Made by a program: the position numbers and the translations under genes. DNA of 5,509 nucleotides from Alphaproteobacteria bacterium (GTDB lineage Bacteria > Pseudomonadota > Alphaproteobacteria > Rhizobiales > Rhizobiaceae), in contig JAUIBM010000240.1 of assembly GCA_030428345.1 (NCBI GenBank), positions 1-5,509 of the forward strand, read 5' to 3'. Positions within the stretch are counted from its first letter, which is position 1. Every line of letters begins with the position of its first letter. Below are positions 1-4,878 of the stretch, piece by piece. Under the pieces are notes generated by a model. That model made no database searches. It was not told the DNA's origin and worked only from the letters and a program-made list of their open reading frames with translations.

Positions 1-533
1 GCGTCGCGCTGGCTCATGACTTCCGCGACCGATTTGGTGACGATGCCCGCCGGGATGATGCCCCAGTTGATCTCCGACAGTCCGAATTTCGCTTCGTCCG
101 CGGCGACCGCCAGGTCGCAGCCGATCAGCACCTGGAAGGCGCCGCCGAAGCACCAGCCGTTGACCATGGCGATCGTCGGCTTGGGAAAGTGCATCATCCG
201 CCGCCATTGCCAGGCGGCGTTGGCGCGATAGAGGCGTTCGCGCGCCAGCGGCGGGCCGGCGTCCGGCTCGCGGAAATATTCCTTCAGGTCCTGTCCGGCG
301 GAGAACGCGTCGCCCGCGCCGGTGATCACCAGCACCCGCGCCTCGTCATCTTCCTCCATCGCGTCGAGAACCGCGTTCATCTCCCACACGATGCCGGGAT
401 TGATCGCGTTGCGCTTGTCCGGCCGGCTCAGCGTGATCCAGGCGATGCCGTCCGCGACTTCCACCGTGACGAATTCGCCCCAGGGCTTTTCGCCCGCCCC
501 TTCGGCATTTTCCTTCATAGAGCTAGCTGACAT
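1..533 (-). CDS. p-hydroxycinnamoyl-CoA (feruloyl-CoA) hydratase/lyase-like crotonase, C-terminus cut off
   Basis: Crotonase-fold enzyme, likely cytosolic. Characterised relatives hydrate the double bond of 4-hydroxycinnamoyl-CoA and cleave it to 4-hydroxybenzaldehyde/vanillin plus acetyl-CoA. I translated about 177 residues. Visible are SRPDKRNAINP (36-46), the first oxyanion-hole loop FSAGQDLKEYFRE (77-89), MVNGWCFGGAF (123-133) and FGLSEINWGI (150-159). The block DLKEYFRE plus NGWCFGG plus GLSEINWG is specific to the hydratase/lyase (HCHL/FerB) group rather than ordinary enoyl-CoA hydratases. Aligned from memory to Pseudomonas fluorescens HCHL at a constant offset of 11, catalytic Glu143 is kept (E154), but Met70 is Gln81 and Ser123 is Gln134. 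The ATG at 533 is chosen because GGAGG lies 6 nt upstream; ATG 518 is the alternative. The gene diverges from a MarR gene, as ferB does from ferC in Sphingobium SYK-6. The family call is strong; the exact substrate is uncertain. The remaining C-terminal part lies beyond position 1. Confidence 0.88.
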   Translation of the reverse strand, partial: MSASSMKENAEGAGEKPWGEFVTVEVADGIAWITLSRPDKRNAINPGIVWEMNAVLDAMEEDDEARVLVITGAGDAFSAGQDLKEYFREPDAGPPLARERLYRANAAWQWRRMMHFPKPTIAMVNGWCFGGAFQVLIGCDLAVAADEAKFGLSEINWGIIPAGIVTKSVAEVMSQRD

Positions 534-539
534 TGTGAG

Positions 540-544
540 CCTCC
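540..544 (-). promoter_or_regulatory. Ribosome binding site of the hydratase/lyase gene
   Basis: GGAGG on the minus strand, 6 nt before the ATG at 533. It favours that start over the in-frame ATG at 518. Confidence 0.75.
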
Positions 545-565
545 GTGTGCCATAAGATGTCGAAC

Positions 566-583
566 ACATATGTAAGGGACCCT
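566..583. promoter_or_regulatory. Candidate operator dyads in the lyase/MarR divergent gap
   Basis: Two small adjacent palindromes are visible: ACATATGT (566-573) and the odd-length inverted repeat AGGG-A-CCCT (575-583). They lie between the -10 and -35 candidates of the minus-strand promoter and over the ribosome binding site of the MarR gene. MarR proteins commonly bind dyads of roughly this scale in divergent gaps and repress both genes. Each repeat alone is short enough to occur by chance, so the operator assignment is inference. Confidence 0.3.
574..579 (+). promoter_or_regulatory. Ribosome binding site deciding the TTG start of the MarR gene
   Basis: AAGGGA lies 8 nt before TTG 588. 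The only in-frame ATG upstream (570) is followed at once by TAA, so translation cannot begin there. The next in-frame ATG falls inside the DNA-binding domain. TTG 588 is thus the most plausible start. Confidence 0.55.
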
Positions 584-587
584 GATA

Positions 588-1097
588 TTGTCAAGAGCAA
601 AACAATCCGACACGGCTTCGGTTTCCGACCGGGTCAGGCTGCGCCCGCGAACCATCTATCTCCTCAACCAGGCCAACCAGGCGGTGCGGGGCCGGCTTGA
701 AGCCGAACTGCGCGAAATCGGCCTGACCGGGATCCAGTACACCGTCCTCGCCATCGTCGGCGGACGGCAGGAGGTTTCCTCGGCAGAGCTGTCGCGCCGG
801 TTCTTCGTGACGCCGCAGACCATGAACGAGATCGTGGCGGGCCTGGAGAAGCGGGGATTGATGGAGCGCCACCCGAGCGAGGCCAACAAGCGGGTCCTCA
901 CGGCTCAGCTGACCGCCGCAGGCAGACAGGCGCTGGCGAGCGCCGACACGATCGCGGATGCGGTCGAGGGCGCTGCCCTCGCCAATCTGCGCGAGGAGGA
1001 TTTCAGGGAACTGCGCCGGCTGCTCTCCCTGCTGCTCGGCGACATGCGCAACAACGGCCAGGCCTCCCCGGCGGGGGCGAAGGAGAACAGACAATGA
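588..1097 (+). CDS. MarR-family transcriptional regulator
   Basis: A 169-residue cytosolic DNA-binding protein of usual MarR length. After a short polar N-terminus comes a helical dimerisation region (about 20-50). The winged helix-turn-helix follows: SSAELSRRFFVTPQTMNEIV (64-83) holds the recognition helix, GLEKRGLMERHP (85-96) leads into the wing, and SEANKRVLTAQLTAAGRQAL (97-116) is the typical wing and exit segment. A long C-terminal helix (about 134-155) completes the dimer interface. The start is TTG, with AAGGGA 8 nt upstream. It is divergent to the hydratase/lyase gene and overlaps the following isomerase-like gene by 4 bp (ATGA), so those two are probably cotranscribed. In Sphingobium SYK-6 the MarR repressor FerC controls ferBA from the same divergent position and responds to a hydroxycinnamoyl-CoA. 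By analogy this protein may repress the lyase gene and sense an aromatic acyl-CoA. Family certain; target and ligand inferred. Confidence 0.88.
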   Translation: MSRAKQSDTASVSDRVRLRPRTIYLLNQANQAVRGRLEAELREIGLTGIQYTVLAIVGGRQEVSSAELSRRFFVTPQTMNEIVAGLEKRGLMERHPSEANKRVLTAQLTAAGRQALASADTIADAVEGAALANLREEDFRELRRLLSLLLGDMRNNGQASPAGAKENRQ

Positions 1098-1750
1098 GCG
1101 AGGCAGGCAACCCGGCGATCGAATTCCATTTCGACTTCATCTCTCCATTCGGATTCTTCGCCAGCCTGAGGATCGATGATCTCGCGGCGCGGCATGGTTT
1201 GCAGGCGGACTGGCGTTCGATGCTGGTAGGCGTCAGCATCCTCAAGGTGATGGGCATGAAGGCGATCCCCGCGACGCCGCTCAAGGGCGATTATGTTCGC
1301 CGGGAGGCCGAACGCTATTGCCGCCGACATGGCATCAGCCTTGCCCGGGAATTCGTTTCACCGCCCTCCAATCCGCTTGTCGCCGGCCGCACCTTTCACT
1401 GGACGCGCCGCCATCATCCGGACAAGGCGAAGGACGTCGCCCGCGCGCTCTTCTCGGCCTATTGGCTGGAAGGACGCGACATCGCCGAACTGTCCCTGGC
1501 GCTCGACATCGCGCAGGCCTGTGGACTGGACCGGCAGGCGCTCGCCGCCGCCCATGAAAGCGGCGAAGCCGCGGACCTGCTGCGCGCGGCGGTGGACGCC
1601 TCGCTGGCGAAGGGCGTGTTCGGCTCGCCCTATTTCATCGTGCCGGAAGCCGTTTCCATCAACCGTCCCTGCAAGGGTACGGGCGAACCCTTTTTCGGGG
1701 TCGACAAGATGGAGTTGATGGAAGAGTGGATTGCCGCCAGGGGGTGGTGA
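1094..1750 (+). CDS. 2-hydroxychromene-2-carboxylate isomerase / kappa-class GST-like DsbA-fold protein
   Basis: A 218-residue thioredoxin-fold protein. Family members such as NahD use glutathione to isomerise 2-hydroxychromene-2-carboxylate in naphthalene degradation; many others have no known substrate. The N-terminal strand-loop FHFDFISPFGFFAS (11-24) matches the family motif FDF-SPF, with Ser17 at the position of the glutathione-activating serine. A helical insertion domain spans about 65-170. The closing motif GVFGSPYFIV (174-183) has the conserved cis-proline (Pro179). Between that strand and the final FFGVDKMELMEEW segment (200-212) there are about 15 extra residues containing a cysteine (Cys193), where typical members have a short turn. 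The start at ATG 1094 overlaps the MarR stop (ATGA) and has AGGAG 8 nt upstream, so translational coupling is likely. Its stop is only 6 bp from that of the convergent synthetase gene. The fold call is firm. The true reaction is unknown; no ring-cleavage or naphthalene genes are visible here. Confidence 0.82.
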   Translation: MSEAGNPAIEFHFDFISPFGFFASLRIDDLAARHGLQADWRSMLVGVSILKVMGMKAIPATPLKGDYVRREAERYCRRHGISLAREFVSPPSNPLVAGRTFHWTRRHHPDKAKDVARALFSAYWLEGRDIAELSLALDIAQACGLDRQALAAAHESGEAADLLRAAVDASLAKGVFGSPYFIVPEAVSINRPCKGTGEPFFGVDKMELMEEWIAARGW

Positions 1751-1756
1751 GCGGCG

Positions 1757-3694
1757 TCAGAGCGTCGCGAAATCGAACGGCATCGACAGCATGGACATGT
1801 GCTCGGAGATCAGCCGGCGCGCGTCTTCCGTGGCTTCGCCCTGGGCGAGGCTGATCGTGACCTTGCGCTGGCCCAGTTCCTCGCGGCAGGCCAGGGCGAT
1901 GTCCAGCCCGGGCGGCAGCAATTCGCGGAACTCGCGCAGCAGCGCCCTCTCTACCGCCTCCCGCCTCAAAGCCGGTTTGAAGACCTTGCCGGTCGTGGTG
2001 AGCGGCATTTCCTCGATCACGTAAAGCTGCTTGGGCACGGCTGCAGGCTCGGGAATGCGCTGGCGCACGGCGTCCAGAACTTCCTGCGGGCTGGCGGAAC
2101 GGCCCGTCTTCAGCTTGAGAAACGCGACCGGCAACTCGCCGGAATACCGGTTCGGTTCACCCACCGCGGCGCAGAGCTCCACGTCCGGGTGGTGCATCAG
2201 CGCTTCCTCGATCACCAGCGGATCGATGTTGTGCCCGCCGCGGATGATCACGTCCTTGGATCGGCCGAGGACAAAGATCTGGCCGTCCGGATCGATGCGC
2301 CCGGTGTCGCCCGTCGCCAGCCAGCCGCCTTCCATGAAGGCGTCCTGCGAGAGGCGGGCATTGCTGTAGCCGGGACTGACATTGGCGCCGCGGATGGCGA
2401 TCGCGCCATGCTCGCCGCGCGCCAGCGGCCGCGTCGGGTCCGGCCTGCCATCGCCGCCAAGCGCGAAGGTCTGCACCTCGCAGAACGGCAGGGGCCAGCC
2501 GGAAGAGCCGGGAACCCGTTGGGCGTGCCGGGGCACGAGCGAGACCAGCCCCGCCGCTTCCGTCATGCCGTATATGCTGCGCAAGGCGATGTTGAAACGC
2601 TTCTCGAACCGCGCCGCGAGTTCGCCCGGCATTGGCGAGCCGCCGCCGAACAACGCCTTGACGCGGCTGATGTCGTGGTCTCCGTTCGAGGTGCCGACCA
2701 GCGTCGAGACGAAAGTGGGACCGCCGGAAAGTACGGTCACATCGTATTTTTCGACGATTTTCCAGTAATCGCGCACGAAATCGGGGTTGCGCATCCCAAG
2801 CCGGGAGGGAATGAGCGTCGCCGCTCCGGCCGCAATCGCCGCGCCTGCCAGCACGATCGAGCCCGCCACGTGGAAGAACGGAAAGCCGTTCACGAACACG
2901 TCCTGCGGGCCGACATCGTAGAACATGCCCGCGAACCAGGCGACATGCACCTCGTTGCGATGGGTGTGGCGCACCAGTTTTGGAACACCGGTCGAGCCGC
3001 CTGTGTGGAAGAAGGAAGCGATCGCGTCCGGGTCGATATCGGCGTCGAAGGCGGGTTCGGCGGATTGGGCCAGCGCCAGATCGCCCAGCTTCGGCGCGCC
3101 TTCTGCGGCCTCGCCAACCGTCAGCACTTGCTCGAGCCGAGGGGCCAGCGCCCTGATCCGGGGGATTTTCTCCCAGATCGGGAAGGCGGGATCGGGACCC
3201 AGCACGACCGCGACCTTCGCCCCGGAATGTTCGATCAGCTCCGCGATGTGGTCGGCCGACAGCATGTAGTTGATCGGGCAGACCCGGCCGATCGCCTGTG
3301 CCGCGAAGAAGGCGACCACCGTTTCCGGCGATGAGGGCAGCAGCAGCGCGACTGCGTCCTCGCGCGTCACGCCAAGCGCCCGCAGCGCGTTCGCGGTGCG
3401 GTTGACCGATGACAGAAGCTGGCGATAGGTCCAGGTTTCAGCTTCGTCGTCCGCCCTGCCGTTTGGCAAATAAATCAGGGCTTTGTGATCGCCGTACAGT
3501 TCGGCCGAGCGAGACAGAAGGGCGTGGGTCGATCGCACGGGAACGGCCTGCGAATAGTCGAGGCGTTCGATTTCCTCGATCTCCGCGACGCCGCGAATGG
3601 TCCGCCTCGATGTTTCGGGCCCACCGTTGAGATTGTTGATCGGCAAGTCGCTCGTTCCGCCCTGTTCCCCTGCAGCCAGGCTGCACTCCTCCAT
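1757..3694 (-). CDS. AMP-forming acyl-CoA synthetase (ANL superfamily), substrate unknown
   Basis: A 645-residue adenylating enzyme predicted to activate a carboxylic acid to its acyl-AMP and then the CoA thioester. All main ANL motifs are present in order: the phosphate-binding loop HTGGSTGVPK (230-239), FPFFHVAG (271-278), GGGSPMP (350-356), YGMTEAAG (375-382), TGDTGRIDPDGQI (461-473), the hinge GRSKDVIIRGGHNIDP (477-492), and TTTGKVFKP (567-575) with catalytic Lys570. It appears complete and active. About 55 residues follow the last motif, and about 32 poorly conserved residues precede the recognisable start (near IRGVAEIEEIE, 33-43). No good ribosome site precedes ATG 3694. GGAGGAG lies just inside the gene, followed after 6 nt by CTG, and a TTG occurs at codon 17, so the true start may be later. 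It is divergent from a LysR gene across 61 bp. The nearby lyase suggests an aromatic or phenylpropanoid acid, but overall it looks like a generic long acyl-CoA synthetase family; substrate unproven. Confidence 0.88.
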   Translation of the reverse strand: MEECSLAAGEQGGTSDLPINNLNGGPETSRRTIRGVAEIEEIERLDYSQAVPVRSTHALLSRSAELYGDHKALIYLPNGRADDEAETWTYRQLLSSVNRTANALRALGVTREDAVALLLPSSPETVVAFFAAQAIGRVCPINYMLSADHIAELIEHSGAKVAVVLGPDPAFPIWEKIPRIRALAPRLEQVLTVGEAAEGAPKLGDLALAQSAEPAFDADIDPDAIASFFHTGGSTGVPKLVRHTHRNEVHVAWFAGMFYDVGPQDVFVNGFPFFHVAGSIVLAGAAIAAGAATLIPSRLGMRNPDFVRDYWKIVEKYDVTVLSGGPTFVSTLVGTSNGDHDISRVKALFGGGSPMPGELAARFEKRFNIALRSIYGMTEAAGLVSLVPRHAQRVPGSSGWPLPFCEVQTFALGGDGRPDPTRPLARGEHGAIAIRGANVSPGYSNARLSQDAFMEGGWLATGDTGRIDPDGQIFVLGRSKDVIIRGGHNIDPLVIEEALMHHPDVELCAAVGEPNRYSGELPVAFLKLKTGRSASPQEVLDAVRQRIPEPAAVPKQLYVIEEMPLTTTGKVFKPALRREAVERALLREFRELLPPGLDIALACREELGQRKVTISLAQGEATEDARRLISEHMSMLSMPFDFATL

Positions 3695-3718
3695 CCGACC
3701 ATAGAGTCGCCATCCGGC

Positions 3719-3734
3719 TTGACTAGACGGTCAA
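3719..3734. promoter_or_regulatory. Inverted repeat TTGAC-N6-GTCAA, candidate operator of the LysR/synthetase pair
   Basis: The 16-bp stretch TTGACTAGACGGTCAA has perfect 5-bp arms around a 6-bp centre, inside the 61-bp gap between the divergent synthetase and LysR genes. LysR proteins normally bind dyads in such gaps and control both their own gene and the divergent one. It does not fit the strict T-N11-A LysR rule, and the sequence contains -35-like hexamers (TTGACT and TTGACC) on both strands. The regulator that binds it is therefore unproven. Confidence 0.45.
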
Positions 3735-3743
3735 CCAGAACCC

Positions 3744-3747
3744 AAGG
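3744..3747 (+). promoter_or_regulatory. Ribosome binding site deciding the LysR start
   Basis: AAGG lies 8 nt before ATG 3756. The competing in-frame GTG at 3747 overlaps this site and has no other ribosome site upstream, so ATG 3756 is preferred. Confidence 0.5.
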
Positions 3748-3755
3748 TGCCAAAT

Positions 3756-4703
3756 ATGGAACACTCACCTCGCCTGTCCGCCCGGCAGCTTCGCCAGTCC
3801 CCGCGCATCGACCTCAATGCGCTGATGCTCTTCTACGAGACGGTGAACGCCCGCAGCATCAACAAGGCCGCCACGATGCTCGACATTCCCAAGTCGACCA
3901 TCAGCCGCAGGCTGCGCCTGCTTGAGGAGCAGTTCAACTCGACCCTGCTGAAACGCGGGGCGCGCTCGCTCGGCCTGACGGAGACGGGCCAGGCCTTGTA
4001 CCAGCGCTGCGAGCGGATCGTCGCCGAACTGGAGAAGGCCAATCTGCAGACCGCGCAGATGCAGGACGGGATGAGCGGCGTGCTGCGAATCAGCATGCCG
4101 TCCTTCTTCGTCGGCTGGGTGTCCGACGCGATCGCCGAGTTCACCCGCGAGCATCCGGTGCTGCGCCTGGAGATCGAGGCGCATAACAGGCATGTGGATG
4201 TCGCCGAGGAACCCTTCGACGTCGCCATCCATTTCGGCAAGCCGGCCGAGACCTTCCATCCGACCCGCATGCTCGCCGAACTGCCGCGCAGCTTCTATGC
4301 GACGCCCGCCTATGTGGCCGAGCATGGGACGCCGCAACGCTACACGGATCTCGCCAGCCACGAGCTGATCGTCCACAATTTCCAGATGCGCGACAAGATC
4401 TTCCCCTGGCTCAAGCAGAAGGACGGCCAGCCGCTGGTGCTCTCGCCGCGCGTGGTCGCCAACAGCGCGGTGGTTATTCGCGATCTGGTGCTGAGCAGTC
4501 TCGGCATCGGCCTGATGCCCGACATCATGTGCCGCTCGGACGTGAGCACGGGCGCGCTGGTCCAGCTTCCGCTGGACTGGGAGAGCCCGCCGCTCACCGC
4601 TTCGGCGACCTATCTCGCCCGCCGCTACGCCCCGGTGAAGACCCGGGCGTTTCTCGATCACCTCACCACATTTCTGCGCAACCGTGCGCGTATCGAGCCC
4701 TGA
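3756..4703 (+). CDS. LysR-family transcriptional regulator
   Basis: A 315-residue cytosolic regulator of standard LysR length. The N-terminal winged helix-turn-helix spans about 18-77; NKAATMLDIPKSTISRRLRL (36-55) is the DNA-contacting helix pair, and LTETGQALYQRCERI (74-88) leads into the long linker helix. The effector-binding domain starts near SGVLRISMPSFF (107-118). It contains FDVAIHFGKP (154-163), a signature of the large CrgA/DmlR-like LysR subgroup, and ends with a helix rich in arginine. ATG 3756 is chosen over an in-frame GTG at 3747 because of the AAGG spacing. The gene is divergent from the acyl-CoA synthetase and is followed by the amidase gene on the same strand after 175 bp, so either or both could be targets. 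The classic LysR layout favours the divergent synthetase. The effector cannot be deduced. Confidence 0.9.
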   Translation: MEHSPRLSARQLRQSPRIDLNALMLFYETVNARSINKAATMLDIPKSTISRRLRLLEEQFNSTLLKRGARSLGLTETGQALYQRCERIVAELEKANLQTAQMQDGMSGVLRISMPSFFVGWVSDAIAEFTREHPVLRLEIEAHNRHVDVAEEPFDVAIHFGKPAETFHPTRMLAELPRSFYATPAYVAEHGTPQRYTDLASHELIVHNFQMRDKIFPWLKQKDGQPLVLSPRVVANSAVVIRDLVLSSLGIGLMPDIMCRSDVSTGALVQLPLDWESPPLTASATYLARRYAPVKTRAFLDHLTTFLRNRARIEP

Positions 4704-4734
4704 AACAAGCCCCTTGAGGCAATCTCGCACCAAC

Positions 4735-4775
4735 CGCCGGCGCGCGGCCCACCCGGCGTGAGTGTTTCATTTTTC
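4735..4775 (+). terminator. Weak candidate terminator after the LysR gene
   Basis: CGCCGG (4735-4740) pairs with CCGGCG (4753-4758) around a 12-nt loop, and a T-rich tract (GTTTCATTTTTC) begins some six bases after the stem. The stem is short, the loop large and the T run displaced, so termination here is only a possibility. Confidence 0.2.
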
Positions 4776-4790
4776 GAACGGAGCGTTCGA
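4774..4790. promoter_or_regulatory. Perfect palindrome TCGAACG-N3-CGTTCGA, candidate operator
   Basis: TCGAACGGAGCGTTCGA has fully complementary 7-bp arms around a 3-bp centre, about 90 bp upstream of the amidase start. It is not followed by a T run on either strand, which argues against a terminator and for a protein-binding site. No regulator can be assigned; the upstream LysR protein or a regulator coded beyond the window are both possible. Confidence 0.5.
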
Positions 4791-4810
4791 GTAGATCAAC
4801 TATCTGGCCC

Positions 4811-4840
4811 CATGCCTGTCTGTTAGCATTTGCGGGCATG
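4811..4840. repeat. Wide inverted repeat CATGCC ... GGCATG
   Basis: Arms CATGCC (4811-4816) and GGCATG (4835-4840) are perfectly complementary across 18 bp, 39 bp upstream of the amidase start codon. It could be a leader stem-loop or a second regulator site. With 6-bp arms and a wide spacer, chance is also plausible. Confidence 0.3.
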
Positions 4841-4870
4841 TAAAACGCGGTTGGGTGGACTGCGGAAATG

Positions 4871-4876
4871 AGGAGG
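4871..4876 (+). promoter_or_regulatory. Strong but closely spaced ribosome binding site of the amidase gene
   Basis: AGGAGG is followed by only two bases (AC) and then ATG 4879. That spacing is shorter than normal. The next codon, TTG 4882, has a 5-nt spacing and could be the real start; an in-frame GTG at 4855 lacks a good site. Confidence 0.65.
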
Positions 4877-4878
4877 AC

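Larger units (their letters stand above)
565..594 (-). promoter_or_regulatory. Candidate sigma-70-type promoter of the hydratase/lyase gene
   Basis: On the minus strand a consensus -35 hexamer TTGACA (594-589) is followed, after 18 bp, by the weak -10 candidate TATGTG (570-565). Transcription would start near 557, leaving a short leader that contains the GGAGG site. The -35 box lies over the TTG start codon of the divergent MarR gene, so the two transcription units overlap at their 5' ends. The -10 match is poor, so this is a prediction only. Confidence 0.3.
4704..4878. other. 175-bp intergenic region upstream of the amidase gene
   Basis: No coding sequence is supported here. The stretch is visibly less GC-rich in its second half and contains three separate dyads, listed individually: a 6-bp GC stem (4735-4758), a perfect 7-bp-arm palindrome (4774-4790) and a wide CATGCC/GGCATG repeat (4811-4840). 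No convincing paired -35/-10 promoter was found, although the amidase promoter most likely lies here. Confidence 0.5.

Noticed and set aside
189..530. Plus-strand frames overlapping the hydratase/lyase gene
   Set aside because: The minus strand encodes an unbroken, strongly conserved hydratase/lyase; the plus-strand translations have no family features.
591..1094. A 167-codon minus-strand frame opposite the MarR gene
   Set aside because: It mirrors the MarR frame almost exactly and lacks domain features, whereas the MarR winged helix is clear.
1799..3334. A 511-codon open frame on the plus strand opposite the synthetase gene
   Set aside because: The synthetase on the other strand has every ANL motif in order. 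The plus-strand product is low-complexity, rich in Arg, Gly and Ala, and has no recognisable domain. Long antisense frames are expected in GC-rich DNA.
3747..3755. GTG 3747 as the LysR start
   Set aside because: It overlaps the only ribosome-like AAGG, which is better spaced for ATG 3756.
4704..4720. A possible terminator hairpin directly after the LysR stop codon
   Set aside because: CCCC and GAGG in this stretch pair imperfectly and no T run follows.
3765..4733. A 322-codon open frame on the minus strand opposite the LysR gene
   Set aside because: The LysR protein is full length with clear helix-turn-helix and effector domain. The antisense product is rich in Arg, Gly, His and Leu without recognisable motifs, consistent with a codon-bias shadow.
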